DNA of 64,000 nt from Arthrobacter crusticola (GCF_004357995.1 NZ_SMTK01000002.1:124001-188000); one strand, 5' to 3'; shown: positions 1 through 9,742, counted from the first letter of the stretch. A program made the numbers and translations. The notes: generated from the letters alone by a model not told the origin.

Positions 1-2138
1 GTGATGCCGACGACGTGGAGCCCGGGGGTGAAGCGGTGGGTTTCGTTGATCCAGTTCGGCACCACGGAGGTCGGTGCGACGATGAGGAAGGGAGCGTGCG
101 GCCCGCCGGTCTCATGGGCGTGCTGGATCAGGGTCAGGGCCTGAAGGGTTTTACCGAGGCCCATGTCGTCCGCGAGCACACCACCGAGCCGGTGCCGCCA
201 GAGGAAGGCGAGCCAGTTGAAGCCTTCCTTCTGGTAGGGCCGCAGTTCGGCCTTGACCCCCAGGGGAACCTCGACCGGTGCCAGGTCGGGAAGCTCGAGC
301 AGCCCGGCGACGGCGTTCCGCCAGGACTCGGCCTGCTCCGTCTCGTCGGCGAGGTCTTCGAACTCGGCCCACAGCCCGGCCTGGTAGCGGCTGATCTGGA
401 ACCCGGTCTCCCACTCCGTGAGGCCGCGTGCCTCCTCGATCAGTTCGCGCAGCTGGTCGAAAACGGGCTGCTGGAGGGACAGGTAGCTGTTGTCGACGAG
501 CTTGAGCTTCGTCCGGCCCTGCGCGAGGGCGCGGAAGATGGAGTCGAAGGGGATCTTGCGACCGCTGACCGTCACCATCACGCCCAGGTCGAACCAGTCC
601 CGGTCCTCGGTCTCGACGGTGCTGATGACCAGCTGCGGAGTTTCGGTCAGGTGCTCGTAGTCGGGTTTCTCCCCGACGACGTCGACCTCGAGGCCCGGTT
701 CCGCCTCGATCCGCGGCAGCACCGACTCCGTGAACTCCACGGCCTGCATGTCCTCGAGGGTGGTCTTCCGCAGCGGCAGCGGGCTGAGCAGCGCCCGGGC
801 GGCCGCCTCCAGGGCGTCCTCGGCGTCGGGGTCCCGGTAGCCGTCAGCGGCGGCCGGGCCGCCGCCCAGCGGGTGGCGCTGCACGGCGGTGCCGAAGGTG
901 TACCGGAAGTCCCAGGAGAGGGTCACCGCACCGTCGGGCCGGTAGGCGGCGGTGAGGACGAGCGCCGGGGGCTGGACCTCGGGCAGGTCCACGCTTCCAT
1001 CGCTGCTGGCGACCTTGAGCGACCGGCTGAGGCGGGGGTAGTACTCCTCGAGGAAGATGGAGGTCTCTTCGGCCGGGATGAGGACCGGGCGGGCGCGGCG
1101 GAGCAGTTCAAGGTCCTGTCCGCTGAGCTTCTTTCCGGTCGGGGCGAGGGTGATTGTCGTATCCGGCGCCACCGTGTAGATCCCGTGGTCGCTGATGACG
1201 TGGGCGGTCTCCGGCGGGTGGATCCGCCCATCGATCTCCAGGATGGGGGAGAGCTGCACCGCGTCGTCGGCCGACGCCGTCGCGTCGAGGCGCAGGGTGG
1301 CCCGGTGGGCGAGGACGACGGTCACCGACTTCTTCGAACCGACGAACTCGATGCCGAGCCGCCCCGCTTCCTCGAGGAGGTGCCAGAGCAGGGGATTGCT
1401 GAAGTCGTCGAGATACAGCCACGAGTCATTGTTGCCGAAGTAATTGACGCCGGTGCCCCGGTGCAGGGCAGGGAACTGGGAGAACCAGCGGTGCTGATCC
1501 GGGTCCAGCCGCAACCCATAGGTCTGGTAGCTGATGCTTCCCCACGAGAGGTTGTTCTTCACCCACTTGCCCTTGGAATTCTGGCTCACGGGGCGCACCC
1601 CCAGCCGGGCATTGAGGGTGCGCAGGCCCTGCCGGTCGGCGGCCGATCCCCAGCGCTGGACCGCCACCTCGGGGGTGCGTACCTCGAACTGCAGGCCCAA
1701 CGGCGTCGTCGGCGCTGCGGGCACTTCGGCAGTGCCGGGGGCCGGGTCGAGCAGTTCACTCAGTGAGGCCTGCCAGCCCGCCGCCGGCCGCGGAGGCGGC
1801 GGTGCCGCGGTGGTCTCCTGGCGGGCCAGGAGGTGCTCGGTGTTGCTCTGGAGGGCGGTGGCGGCAACATGCTTGCAGTCCGAGCCGACGGGGCAGCTGC
1901 AGAAGTTTTCGAGGGGACGGAAGCGGCCGTCACCCTTGAGGCCGAGGCGCAGCTTGGTGCGGTATTCGGCGGGCGCGCTTCCCCGCACCCGGCCGGTGAG
2001 GATCTTCGCGCTCGCGTCCCAGGCGAGGGAACTGACGGCGCCGTCCTTGGCGTAGACCTGTCCGCGTTGGAACGACGCACCGCCCACGATGCGGATGATG
2101 TCGGTGACATCGATCAGGGGGTGGGACGAAGAGGGCAT
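1..2138 (-). CDS. SNF2-family DEAD/DEAH-box helicase with N-terminal SWIM zinc finger (3' end outside window)
   Basis: Partial gene reading leftwards out of the window. I translated it by hand from ATG at 2138 and found about 712 open codons. Residues 80-90 hold C-S-C-P-V-G-S-D-C-K-H, the CxCx5CxH SWIM finger placed at the N-terminus of many actinobacterial SNF2 proteins. A long helicase-associated middle region follows. Near residues 655-663 is D-D-M-G-L-G-K-T, the SNF2 Walker A motif, followed by motif Ia (A-P-T-S-V-V-P-N-W). The remaining helicase motifs, including DEAH, must lie beyond position 1. The family uses ATP to move on or remodel DNA-protein complexes, but the cellular role of the SWIM-SNF2 subgroup is poorly defined. 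Family assignment is firm; function beyond that is not. Confidence 0.9.
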   Translation of the reverse strand, partial: MPSSSHPLIDVTDIIRIVGGASFQRGQVYAKDGAVSSLAWDASAKILTGRVRGSAPAEYRTKLRLGLKGDGRFRPLENFCSCPVGSDCKHVAATALQSNTEHLLARQETTAAPPPPRPAAGWQASLSELLDPAPGTAEVPAAPTTPLGLQFEVRTPEVAVQRWGSAADRQGLRTLNARLGVRPVSQNSKGKWVKNNLSWGSISYQTYGLRLDPDQHRWFSQFPALHRGTGVNYFGNNDSWLYLDDFSNPLLWHLLEEAGRLGIEFVGSKKSVTVVLAHRATLRLDATASADDAVQLSPILEIDGRIHPPETAHVISDHGIYTVAPDTTITLAPTGKKLSGQDLELLRRARPVLIPAEETSIFLEEYYPRLSRSLKVASSDGSVDLPEVQPPALVLTAAYRPDGAVTLSWDFRYTFGTAVQRHPLGGGPAAADGYRDPDAEDALEAAARALLSPLPLRKTTLEDMQAVEFTESVLPRIEAEPGLEVDVVGEKPDYEHLTETPQLVISTVETEDRDWFDLGVMVTVSGRKIPFDSIFRALAQGRTKLKLVDNSYLSLQQPVFDQLRELIEEARGLTEWETGFQISRYQAGLWAEFEDLADETEQAESWRNAVAGLLELPDLAPVEVPLGVKAELRPYQKEGFNWLAFLWRHRLGGVLADDMGLGKTLQALTLIQHAHETGGPHAPFLIVAPTSVVPNWINETHRFTPGLHVVGI

Positions 2139-2336
2139 ACTTTCATGCTCTCACGCGGCGGCTGCGCACCGTGCCCGGGAGGCGGTGCTGTCCGCTGTCG
2201 GCCATACCGTCCCCCGCGCGGATCTCCATCCGGCGGGGACCGGCCGGCTTCCGGCCGGGTTTCGGTACCCGGTGCACCGATGCAGCACGTAAGGTACGAA
2301 AGGGGCTGTCCAACGTCTTCCGGAGAAAGGGTGCCG

Positions 2337-3641
2337 GTGTTCGAAGCGCCGAGTTTTATCTACGCTGCCGCCGGGCTCGCGGTTTTTGCCGCCGCCCTGC
2401 TGCCCCGCCTCCTGATGCGGGCGCCCATCTCCATGCCCATGGTGTTCCTTGGGGCCGGGGTGCTCGCCTTCTCCCTGATCGAAACGCTGCCCACCCCCGA
2501 CCCGGTGACCCACGGTGACTTCACCACCCACCTCGCCGAGGTCTGCGTCATCATCTCCCTCATGGGTGCAGGGCTCGCCCTGGACCGCAGGGTGGGCAGG
2601 AAGCGGTGGGCCACCACCTGGCGCCTGCTGGGCATCGCGATGCCCCTGTGCATCCTGGGCCTCATGCTCCTCGGCCTCTGGGTGCTGGGCTTGGGAATCG
2701 CTGCGGCGCTTCTTGTCGCCGCGGCCCTTGCACCCACCGATCCGGTGCTCGCCTCGGAGGTGCAGGTGGGCGAACCGTCCGAATCGGAGGAGGATCTCGG
2801 CGGCGAGGACGAGGTGCGCTTCGGGCTCACCTCGGAGGCCGGCCTCAACGACGGTCTTGCCTTCCCCTTCGTCTATCTCGCGATCGCCATCAGCCTCGTG
2901 GGGGCGGCCCCCGGCGCCTGGTTCCCCGAGTGGATAGCGCTGGATGTGGCGTGGCGCCTGGGCATCGGCTGCCTCTTCGGGTTCGGCATGGGCAAGCTGC
3001 TTGGCCGGTTGTTCTTCTCGGCCCGGATCGAAACCGTCCGGTTGGCGAACCACTCCGAAGGGTTCGTGGCGCTGGCAGCGACCTTCCTGACCTACGGCCT
3101 CACCGAACTCGCCGAGGGGTATGGCTTCATCGCCGTCTTCGTCTGCGCCGTCACCATCCGCGCTGCGGAGCAGACAAGCGGCTACCACGGTGTCCTACAC
3201 AGCTACATCGAGCAGCTCGAACGACTGCTCACGGTCGTGGTGCTTGTCCTGCTCGGGGGAGCCATCTCCCGCGGCCTGCTGATGGGTCTGACCTGGCAGG
3301 AGATCCTCGTCGCCGTCCTTTTCCTCCTCGTGATCCGTCCCGCTGCCGCCTGGGTCAGCCTCGCCCGGGGACGCACCGGGCTCTGGGAGCGGGGCGTGCT
3401 TTCATTCTTCGGTGTCCGCGGGATCGGCTCGATCTACTACCTGGGGTATGCGCTGTCGAAGGGAGAGTTCGACGCCGAGGAAGCCTCGCTGTGGCGGATC
3501 GTGGCGCTGGTGATCTGCATGTCCATCGTGCTTCACGGAATGACCGCCGCCCCGGTGATCAATGCGCTCGACCATGCGCGCGAACGCAAGGCGGTGCGGG
3601 TCAGCGGTGACGAGGGACAGGCGCCGAAAACGCCGATCTAG
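2337..3641 (+). CDS. CPA1-type cation:proton antiporter
   Basis: Integral membrane protein of about 434 residues with 10-12 hydrophobic segments, matching the sodium/hydrogen exchanger fold. It exchanges Na+ or K+ for H+ across the cytoplasmic membrane. The A-P-T-D-P-V-L stretch is the TDP unwound-helix motif of CPA1 proteins. The E-A-G-L-N-D-G segment holds the conserved Asn-Asp ion-binding pair. The reading frame stays open far upstream, but G-G-A-G-A-A-A-G-G at 2322-2330 sits 6 nt before the GTG at 2337, which fixes the start. The next GTG upstream (2331) is too close to this site. It stands alone, divergent from the helicase gene. The ion transported cannot be told from sequence. Confidence 0.88.
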   Translation: MFEAPSFIYAAAGLAVFAAALLPRLLMRAPISMPMVFLGAGVLAFSLIETLPTPDPVTHGDFTTHLAEVCVIISLMGAGLALDRRVGRKRWATTWRLLGIAMPLCILGLMLLGLWVLGLGIAAALLVAAALAPTDPVLASEVQVGEPSESEEDLGGEDEVRFGLTSEAGLNDGLAFPFVYLAIAISLVGAAPGAWFPEWIALDVAWRLGIGCLFGFGMGKLLGRLFFSARIETVRLANHSEGFVALAATFLTYGLTELAEGYGFIAVFVCAVTIRAAEQTSGYHGVLHSYIEQLERLLTVVVLVLLGGAISRGLLMGLTWQEILVAVLFLLVIRPAAAWVSLARGRTGLWERGVLSFFGVRGIGSIYYLGYALSKGEFDAEEASLWRIVALVICMSIVLHGMTAAPVINALDHARERKAVRVSGDEGQAPKTPI

Positions 3642-3667
3642 TCCGCAGGGCCTCCCGCGGCCAAACC

Positions 3668-3838
3668 TCAGCGGAGGTGCTCGAGCCGGCGTTGGATGGC
3701 CTCGAGTTCGGAGCTCAGCGAGGCAAGGCCCCCGGCGCTGTTCTCGGTGGCAAGGGCGCGCACCAGTTCGTCCTGCCGTGCCCGCAGTCCGGCCTCGGTG
3801 GTCGGAAGCTCGAAATCAGCCATCCCGGAATCAGCCAT
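3668..3838 (-). CDS. Small coiled-coil hypothetical protein (56 aa)
   Basis: Hand-read short gene starting ATG at 3838 and ending TGA. The 56-residue product begins M-A-D-S-G-M-A-D-F-E-L-P and ends with L-S-S-E-L-E-A-I-Q-R-R-L-E-H-L-R, a heptad-like charged amphipathic helix. A second in-frame ATG at 3823 (M-A-D-F-E-L-P) is an alternative start. No strong ribosome binding site is visible for either. It lies convergent to the antiporter gene with a 26-bp gap. I do not recognise a named family; the helix suggests a small oligomerising or adaptor protein, which is inference only. Confidence 0.5.
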   Translation of the reverse strand: MADSGMADFELPTTEAGLRARQDELVRALATENSAGGLASLSSELEAIQRRLEHLR

Positions 3839-4065
3839 GGTGCCATCCTGCCAGATGCACAGCCTGGCAGATGCCTGCCCGGCACCGGCGGGCCGGACTG
3901 CCCGAGCGGTGAATGGCCCGGACAGCGGACGCTCCGAAAGAGGACGCGCCGGAAGAGGGCGCCGAAATAAGTAACGCGTTCCTTCCGTTGCCTAATGCAT
4001 ACCCGGTCCACTGATAGCCGGGAAACGCGATAGCACAGGGCGCTCCTCCTGGGAAGGCTTTTCTC

Positions 4066-5058
4066 TTGATATCTGTTCCTTTGTCCATCCTCGACCTGGC
4101 CCACATACCGCAGGGAGGCACCGCTGCCGGAAGCCTCGCTGCGAGCGTGCGGCTGGCCCAGAGCGCGGAGAAGTGGGGGTATCGGAGGATCTGGTACGCC
4201 GAGCACCACAACATGAGCAGCATCGCCTCCTCTGCGACGAGCGTGCTGATCGCCCACGTCGCAGCGGCCACCACCAGCATCCGGCTGGGTTCCGGCGGAA
4301 TCATGCTGCCGAACCATTCACCCCTGACGATCGCCGAACAGTTCGGGACCCTCGAGACCCTCCACCCGGGCCGGATCGACCTCGGCCTGGGCCGCGCCCC
4401 GGGAAGCGACGGGAACACGATGCGGGCGCTGCGCCGCGACCCGGCCGCTGCCGACACGTTCCCGCAGGATGTCCTCGAACTCCAGGGTTACCTCTCGGGT
4501 GATACGCGCATCCCGGGAGTCCACGCCACGCCCGGACGCGGGACGAACGTTCCCCTGTACATCCTTGGCTCCTCGCTGTTCGGGGCGCGCCTGGCGGCGA
4601 CGCTCGGGCTGCCCTATGCGTTCGCCTCGCACTTCGCCCCGGGGGCGCTCCGGGAGGCCGTGGCGTTGTATCGGCGCGAGTTTAAGCCCTCCGCCCAGCT
4701 CGAGCAGCCCCACGTCATTGCGGGCCTCAATGTCATTGCGGCCGATACCGAGGATGAGGCGCGGAACCAGTTCCAGGAGGGGCAGCGGAGGATGGCCGAG
4801 CTGTTGCTCGGGCGCGGCCGCGCCTTCACCCCGGAGGAGGCCGATGCCCTCCTCGCCTCTCCGGGAGGCCAGCAGGTGGCGCAGATGTTCACCTACTCGG
4901 CCGTGGGTACCCCACCCCAGGTGCAGGACTACCTCGAGGGCTTCACCAGGCACGCAGATGCCGATGAACTGATTCTTGCCACCAGGGCCAGTTCCGAGGA
5001 GGCATGGCTGCGTTCTTTCGAGCTGGTTGCAGGCCTTGCGCGGCCGGTGGCCGCCTGA
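4066..5058 (+). CDS. LLM-class flavin-dependent oxidoreductase, MsnO8-like
   Basis: 330-residue luciferase-like TIM-barrel protein. The N-terminus [14 protein letters not shown] is the typical opening of the MsnO8/alkanal-monooxygenase-like group. Further hallmarks are [10 protein letters not shown] near residue 44 and [11 protein letters not shown] near residue 105, which contact reduced FMN in the family. Members use FMNH2 or F420 for oxygenation or reduction; the substrate here is unknown. The start codon is TTG, supported by G-G-G-A-A-G-G at 4051-4057, 8 nt upstream, and by the position of the conserved N-terminus. It is a single-gene unit followed by the cold-shock gene. Confidence 0.88.
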   Translation: MISVPLSILDLAHIPQGGTAAGSLAASVRLAQSAEKWGYRRIWYAEHHNMSSIASSATSVLIAHVAAATTSIRLGSGGIMLPNHSPLTIAEQFGTLETLHPGRIDLGLGRAPGSDGNTMRALRRDPAAADTFPQDVLELQGYLSGDTRIPGVHATPGRGTNVPLYILGSSLFGARLAATLGLPYAFASHFAPGALREAVALYRREFKPSAQLEQPHVIAGLNVIAADTEDEARNQFQEGQRRMAELLLGRGRAFTPEEADALLASPGGQQVAQMFTYSAVGTPPQVQDYLEGFTRHADADELILATRASSEEAWLRSFELVAGLARPVAA

Positions 5059-5272
5059 GGCCCAAATATTTAAAAGAAGGTTTGGATTCCTGCTTGCCAT
5101 CACCCATGGTGGTGCTGTTAGGTTGGTAACGGTTGTAGTGTTGCGCATTTGTATTTCACGTGGTGTAGCTCTTCGGGGCCCACGCCGCATCTCTGAAAGA
5201 GCGGACAAGCACGCCGCGACTGGGGCTTTCCGAAAGTCGGAGAGCGTCTGAATTTCAGAAGGATAAACAAAA
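5059..5272 (+). promoter_or_regulatory. Upstream and probable 5' UTR region of the cold-shock gene
   Basis: A 214-bp gene-free stretch with lower GC than its surroundings, immediately before the cold-shock gene. Long untranslated leaders are typical of csp genes, where RNA structure controls translation with temperature; that role here is inference. The ribosome binding site is A-G-A-A-G-G-A followed by an A-rich spacer before ATG 5273. I could not define a convincing -35/-10 pair. Confidence 0.4.
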
Positions 5273-5476
5273 ATGGCAACAGGTACCGTGAAGTGGTTCA
5301 ACGCTGAAAAGGGCTTCGGCTTCATCGCCCCCGACGACGGAAGCGCAGATGTGTTCGCACACTTCTCCGCCATCAATGCCAGCGGCTACCGCTCGCTTGA
5401 TGAGAACCAGAAGGTTAGCTTCGACACCGAGCAGGGCCCCAAGGGCCCCCAGGCGTCAAACATCCAGCCTCTCTAA
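5273..5476 (+). CDS. cspA: Cold-shock protein (CspA family)
   Basis: 67 residues, the usual length of a bacterial cold-shock domain protein. It contains RNP1 as K-G-F-G-F-I (residues 13-18) and RNP2 as V-F-A-H-F-S (27-32), plus the N-terminal T-V-K-W-F-N strand. These aromatic residues bind single-stranded RNA and DNA, so the protein acts as an RNA chaperone in the cytoplasm. Strong upstream AGAAGGA and a clean downstream hairpin mark a monocistronic unit. Whether it is cold-induced or constitutive cannot be read from the sequence. Confidence 0.97.
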   Translation: MATGTVKWFNAEKGFGFIAPDDGSADVFAHFSAINASGYRSLDENQKVSFDTEQGPKGPQASNIQPL

Positions 5477-5487
5477 GGTCCGGATCT

Positions 5488-5520
5488 AAGGCAGGGCGGG
5501 ATTTTCCCGCCCTGCCTTTG
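5488..5520 (+). terminator. Intrinsic terminator after cspA
   Basis: Perfect 14-bp stem, AAGGCAGGGCGGGA (5488-5501) pairing with 5505-5518 across a TTT loop, followed by TGTTT. It lies 12 bp after the cspA stop codon and can also serve the convergent nuclease/helicase gene ending at 5580. Confidence 0.88.
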
Positions 5521-5579
5521 TTTAACCCCGCTACGGGTCCGAGGTGCCGGGGCCTCGCGTCGACGGTGCCAGGCCCGGC

Positions 5580-8500
5580 TCAGGCCCCACCGGCGCACAG
5601 GCCAATGAAAGCGCCGAGCTCCTCGAGGGCCTGCGGCCGCGGGGGGACGTGATCGGTGAGCCCCGGCGCGCGGACGATCACGGCACGCCACTGCCCCCGT
5701 GACACTGCGACGTTGATGCGGTTGCGGCTGAGCAGGAACTCAATTCCCCGGGGCGCCTCGGCGGCGCTCGAGCAGGCCATCGAGACGATCACGACGGCCG
5801 CCTCCTGGCCCTGGAACTTATCGACTGTCCCAACCCGCACCCTCCGGTAGCCCGCGTCGTCGAGCGTGGTCCGGATCAGTTGCACCTGTGCGTTGTAGGC
5901 AGCGACGACGAGGAGGTCCCCCTCACCCAGGGGCCGCGCTCCGGTACCGTCCCCAGACGTCCAGCCCCGGCCGAGGTGCCGCTCGACCTGCGCGAGCACC
6001 TCCGCCGCCTCCTCCGGGGAGGAGGTGCTCCGCCGCTCGGTGTGCTCCACCATCACGCATTCGACGCCCGCGGCAAGCCCGTCAAGGTGCCGGAGCGCGG
6101 CGGACGGCGTGGATTCGAGCCGTCGATCGTAGGAGAGCCGGGAGACGAAGGCGCACAGCGCCGGATGCATCCGCCAGCTGTCGGCGAGGAAATACCCGAA
6201 CCATTCGGGGAGCGTCGCGTGCCCGTCGGAAAGCCAGCCAAGGGCCGATTCATGAACCGGTTCGGGATGGCTGCCCTGGGTGACCTGGGGGAGCTGCTGC
6301 GGATCACCGAGCAGCAGCAGCCGCCGCGCCGAGCGTGCCACTGCGAGGGTGTTCGCAAGGGAGAACTGGCCGGCCTCGTCGATGACCAAAAGGTCGAGCG
6401 AGCCCGCCGGGACCTTGGTGCCGGTCATCGTCCAGGCCGTGCCGCCGATCAGGCAACCGGCGTCCTCGTCAAGCAGCGCGGCGACGCCGTCGTCGGTGGT
6501 GTTCGGCCAGGGGGCGGCGGGGTCCGCTGTCTTCTTTGCAACTCTTTCCGGGGGCACCCCGGCCCGGAGCGCTGCCCCGAGCAGGTTTTCGACGACGGCA
6601 TGGGACTGGGCGACGACGCCGACCTTCCAGCCGCGGGCGACGAGCTGGGTGATCACCGCGGCGCCGACGAAGGTCTTGCCGGTTCCGGGCGGTCCCTGGA
6701 CGGCCAGATAGGACGAGTCGAGCCGTTCGACCGCCGCGGTGATGGCGTCGACATAGCCGGTGGGGCCGGGAAGGGCCGGAGGGAGGACACCGCTGGTCAG
6801 CCGCGGTGGAGTCCTGCGGAGCAGATCAAGGCCAGGCCCACGGGGGAGATCGGGAAGGGTCGAGCCGACCTCGGCGGCCACGGCGAGCAGCGCCGCCTCG
6901 ATGGAGGGGGTGCGGATGGGCTGGTCGGGGGCGAGCGCCACGGGCAGGAACGGGTGGGCGGGCGCGCCGGCCCGCAGCCGTTCCTCAAGGAGGATCACGT
7001 CCTTCCCGGCGTCGGTTCCGGCAGTGAGCACCTTCGCACCGAACCACCCGCCCCGTCCCGAGTCGCTGGAGTCGACCCCATCGGGCAGGGGCTCCTCGTA
7101 CATGCTGAACCAGGTTGAGTCCCTCCGGAAGTCCGAACCTTCGGGAAGGACCCCGGTGAGGCGGAGGGTCCGGGAGAGGGAGCGGGCACGCGGGGTGCGC
7201 AGCGCCCAGTCCGTCTCCACCTCGACGGACTCGGGAAGGAACATGTCCCGGGCCTGCGTCCAGCTCTCGGGCGGGGTGCCGAGCCGGTCGAAGTGCTCCC
7301 ACCAGAACTGCTTGCGTTCTCGCCGGTGATAGCCCACCGCCGCGGCCACCATCGCCACGGCCCGATCATCCGGACCCTGCGCGGCCGCCGGGAGGGAGCC
7401 GACGTACCTCAGCAGGTGCGCCTCCTCCGGCTGCGGCTCGGACGCGGTGCGCTCGCGTTCCGGCGGGCTTGCCGAAGCGGGCCCGATCCCACGTTCGCCG
7501 GCCCGCTCGAGGAGCCAATTGCGCAGGTGCAGGGTGGAGCGGCAATCGTACTCGTTGTAGTCGCGGATGCCGGCGATCAGCTCGGCGGCCCGGGCATCGT
7601 CACCGGCGTCGCGGGCCGCGCAGTACTCGGAGTAGGCGACGACGGACGCCCCGGCGTCGGTAATCGCTCCGGTTCGAAGGTCGGCCCCCATATAGAGGGG
7701 TTCGAGGGCCTTGATGCTGTAGGACTTCTCCGAGATGCGCAGGCTGCGCCGAACGACGTCGTAGAGGTCGATCAGCACGCCCTCGCGCAGCAGCGTGTCC
7801 ACCGCGTCCTCGCCGAGCACGTGGGTCATCGACAGCCGGCGCAGGGCGCTCTTCTCGTAGGCCGCGTAGTGGTAGATGTGGAGGGCCGGATACCGGGCGC
7901 GGCGCTCCGCGACATAGTCGAGGAAGCTGCTGAAGGCCGTCCGCTCCTCCGCCCGGGAGTGGGCCCAGAACGCCCGGAACGGCGGCTTCGATCCGGCATC
8001 CCGGGCATTCTCGACGACGCCGAAAAGGTACTCGATTCCCCAGGACCCCGTTCCGGGGTCCTGCCAGAGCGGGTCTCCCTCGAAGTCGAAGAAAATATCC
8101 CCCTGATCGGGCGGGGGCAGCAGGCCCAGGGCGTGGCCGGGCAGGACCTTGTACGCAAGGCGCCGGGACGTGCCGTCGGCACCGGTGTAGTTCACGCCGC
8201 CGTCGGGCCGCTCAAGGCCCGTCTGCATCCGGGCCTGGTCGCGCAGCCGTGCGAGGGCCGGGGAGCCTCCGGGAGCTTCGCTCGCCGCAAGCTGGTCGAT
8301 CGTGGAAATGCCTGCTTTCCGCAGATCGGCGCGCTGGGCCAGGCTCAGGTTCGCCACGAGCAGCACATCCCGCGTCGACTCCACCATCTGCTGGCAGTAG
8401 TCGCACCGGCCGCAGGCGGTATGGCCCGGGCCGTCCCATTCGACCGGGTCCGGTTGGGCGCGGTGCGCCGCCAGGAGGTCAAGGAACCGTGCCCGGCGTT

Positions 8501-9107
8501 CCCGGTAGACCGGGATGAGATCGTCGAGGCTGTGGACGCTCGAGGTGCCGTCCCCAAGGACGAGGGTCACCTGGGGTGCCGGAGTGAGCCCGGCCCGCAG
8601 GAGCTGGTCGCCGTAGGCTGCGAGTTGCAGCAGGGCCCCGACCTTCGCGTGCCGCGCGAGCTTGGTGTCCCACACCGCATAGCCGCCGTCGGTGTGTACC
8701 AGGAAGTCGGAGCGGCCGTGGAACACCCCGTCGAAGAAGGAGGCCTGGAAGACGACGCCGGCCCCGGCGCGCAGGGCCCCCAACGATTCCTCGTGCTTCG
8801 CCGTCAGGGTGGCGCGGTCCATGGTGGCTGCCGGAACCACCTCGTACACGCCGCCCGGGTTCCCGGGGGAGTACGTGCCGAGTTCGGCTGTGAACTTCTC
8901 GAGGACCCGGTGCTCGTGCACATCGCCCAGGGCCGCGGCGCGCTGTAGCATCTCATCGGCGGTGAACTTGGCCGGCGGAGTGCGGCCGAGTTTCTCATCG
9001 AGGATCCGCAGGACGCGGTACTCGCACTCGGCGGCGTTGACAAGGTCGCTCGCCGAGAACACGAGGTCGGCCCCGGCGTCCGGTGCGGCATTTTCAAGCA
9101 GGAACAC
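5580..9107 (-). CDS. TM0106-type RecB-like nuclease fused to UPF1/DNA2-like helicase
   Basis: Protein of about 1175 residues, translated from GTG at 9107. GGAGG lies 4 nt upstream of this start and the conserved V-F-L-L-E-N opening begins there; the frame is open for 36 more codons. Approximate layout: PD-(D/E)XK RecB-like nuclease around residues 100-150 (D-F-L-V-H then V-W-D-T-K); a Cys cluster C-x2-C-x2-C near 229-237, which could help hold an iron-sulfur cluster; an RNase H-like/YprB exonuclease segment starting I-F-F-D-F-E-G-D-P near 335; and a superfamily 1 helicase with Walker A G-P-P-G-T-G-K-T near 804 and Walker B V-I-D-E-A near 905. C-terminal motifs are D-K-F-Q-G-Q-E and V-A-V-S-R-G. 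Two nuclease-like domains plus a helicase suggest DNA end processing or repair. It is not in an operon. Confidence 0.9.
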   Translation of the reverse strand: MFLLENAAPDAGADLVFSASDLVNAAECEYRVLRILDEKLGRTPPAKFTADEMLQRAAALGDVHEHRVLEKFTAELGTYSPGNPGGVYEVVPAATMDRATLTAKHEESLGALRAGAGVVFQASFFDGVFHGRSDFLVHTDGGYAVWDTKLARHAKVGALLQLAAYGDQLLRAGLTPAPQVTLVLGDGTSSVHSLDDLIPVYRERRARFLDLLAAHRAQPDPVEWDGPGHTACGRCDYCQQMVESTRDVLLVANLSLAQRADLRKAGISTIDQLAASEAPGGSPALARLRDQARMQTGLERPDGGVNYTGADGTSRRLAYKVLPGHALGLLPPPDQGDIFFDFEGDPLWQDPGTGSWGIEYLFGVVENARDAGSKPPFRAFWAHSRAEERTAFSSFLDYVAERRARYPALHIYHYAAYEKSALRRLSMTHVLGEDAVDTLLREGVLIDLYDVVRRSLRISEKSYSIKALEPLYMGADLRTGAITDAGASVVAYSEYCAARDAGDDARAAELIAGIRDYNEYDCRSTLHLRNWLLERAGERGIGPASASPPERERTASEPQPEEAHLLRYVGSLPAAAQGPDDRAVAMVAAAVGYHRRERKQFWWEHFDRLGTPPESWTQARDMFLPESVEVETDWALRTPRARSLSRTLRLTGVLPEGSDFRRDSTWFSMYEEPLPDGVDSSDSGRGGWFGAKVLTAGTDAGKDVILLEERLRAGAPAHPFLPVALAPDQPIRTPSIEAALLAVAAEVGSTLPDLPRGPGLDLLRRTPPRLTSGVLPPALPGPTGYVDAITAAVERLDSSYLAVQGPPGTGKTFVGAAVITQLVARGWKVGVVAQSHAVVENLLGAALRAGVPPERVAKKTADPAAPWPNTTDDGVAALLDEDAGCLIGGTAWTMTGTKVPAGSLDLLVIDEAGQFSLANTLAVARSARRLLLLGDPQQLPQVTQGSHPEPVHESALGWLSDGHATLPEWFGYFLADSWRMHPALCAFVSRLSYDRRLESTPSAALRHLDGLAAGVECVMVEHTERRSTSSPEEAAEVLAQVERHLGRGWTSGDGTGARPLGEGDLLVVAAYNAQVQLIRTTLDDAGYRRVRVGTVDKFQGQEAAVVIVSMACSSAAEAPRGIEFLLSRNRINVAVSRGQWRAVIVRAPGLTDHVPPRPQALEELGAFIGLCAGGA

Positions 9108-9283
9108 GGGTCCTCCCGGCGGCTGGGCGATCAGCAACAATCTACCAAGGGGGATGCGGTAGCGTGGAAGGGCCTGTTTACCCTTAGGTTGGTGCCGGGA
9201 CCGAGGCGCTGCCACCAGCGGCTGCGGTGCGCCCGCCGCCTTCTACCGGCTCCGCCCGAACACCCACTGCCTTTTGGAGATCC

Positions 9284-9742
9284 ATGAATCCGCTCACCCT
9301 GTTTCGGACCGTCGCCGTGGCCGAGGCTCTCACCTGGGCGTTCCTGCTCACCGCCATGTTCTTCAAGTACGTCACCCGAAGCACCGAAGCGCTCGTACCT
9401 CCGGCCGGCGGGATCCACGGGTTCGTGTTCCTCTGCTTTGTCGCCACCACGGTGTTTGTCTGGATCAACTCGAAGTGGTCATGGCGCACCGGCCTGCTGG
9501 GACTGGTCTCCGCCGTGGTGCCTTTCGCCACGATCCCCTTCGAGCTGATGGTTCAGCGCAGGGGGTTGCTCAGCGGCCCGTGGCGCCTCCGCCCGGGTGG
9601 GGAAGCTCCTCGGAACCCCGTCGAGACGGTTCAGGCCTGGGTGCTGCGCAGCCCCGTGCTCGCGGCGGCGCTCGCCGTCGTCGGGATCGGGGTCGTCTTC
9701 ACGCTGCTGCTGATCGCCGGTCCGCCGGTCGCGGCGGGCTGA
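9284..9742 (+). CDS. DUF3817 integral membrane protein
   Basis: 152-residue protein with four hydrophobic segments (roughly residues 8-27, 43-60, 68-87 and 123-146). The opening L-F-R-T-V-A-V-A-E-A-L-T-W and the P-P-A-G-G-I-H-G-F-V-F motif are the signature of DUF3817, a small membrane family common in Actinobacteria and of unknown function. ATG 9284 is preceded by TTGGAGA at 9274-9280. The frame is open upstream, but the membrane family begins at this Met. The gene is convergent with the oxygenase gene and they share a palindromic terminator. Confidence 0.88.
   Translation: MNPLTLFRTVAVAEALTWAFLLTAMFFKYVTRSTEALVPPAGGIHGFVFLCFVATTVFVWINSKWSWRTGLLGLVSAVVPFATIPFELMVQRRGLLSGPWRLRPGGEAPRNPVETVQAWVLRSPVLAAALAVVGIGVVFTLLLIAGPPVAAG

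Noticed and set aside
15-1766. 583-codon plus-strand frame
   Set aside because: Antisense to the SNF2/SWIM helicase gene, whose minus-strand translation shows clear domain motifs. Long antisense frames are common in very GC-rich DNA.
7293-8948. 551-codon plus-strand frame
   Set aside because: Shadow of the RecB-like nuclease/helicase gene; no recognisable protein features.
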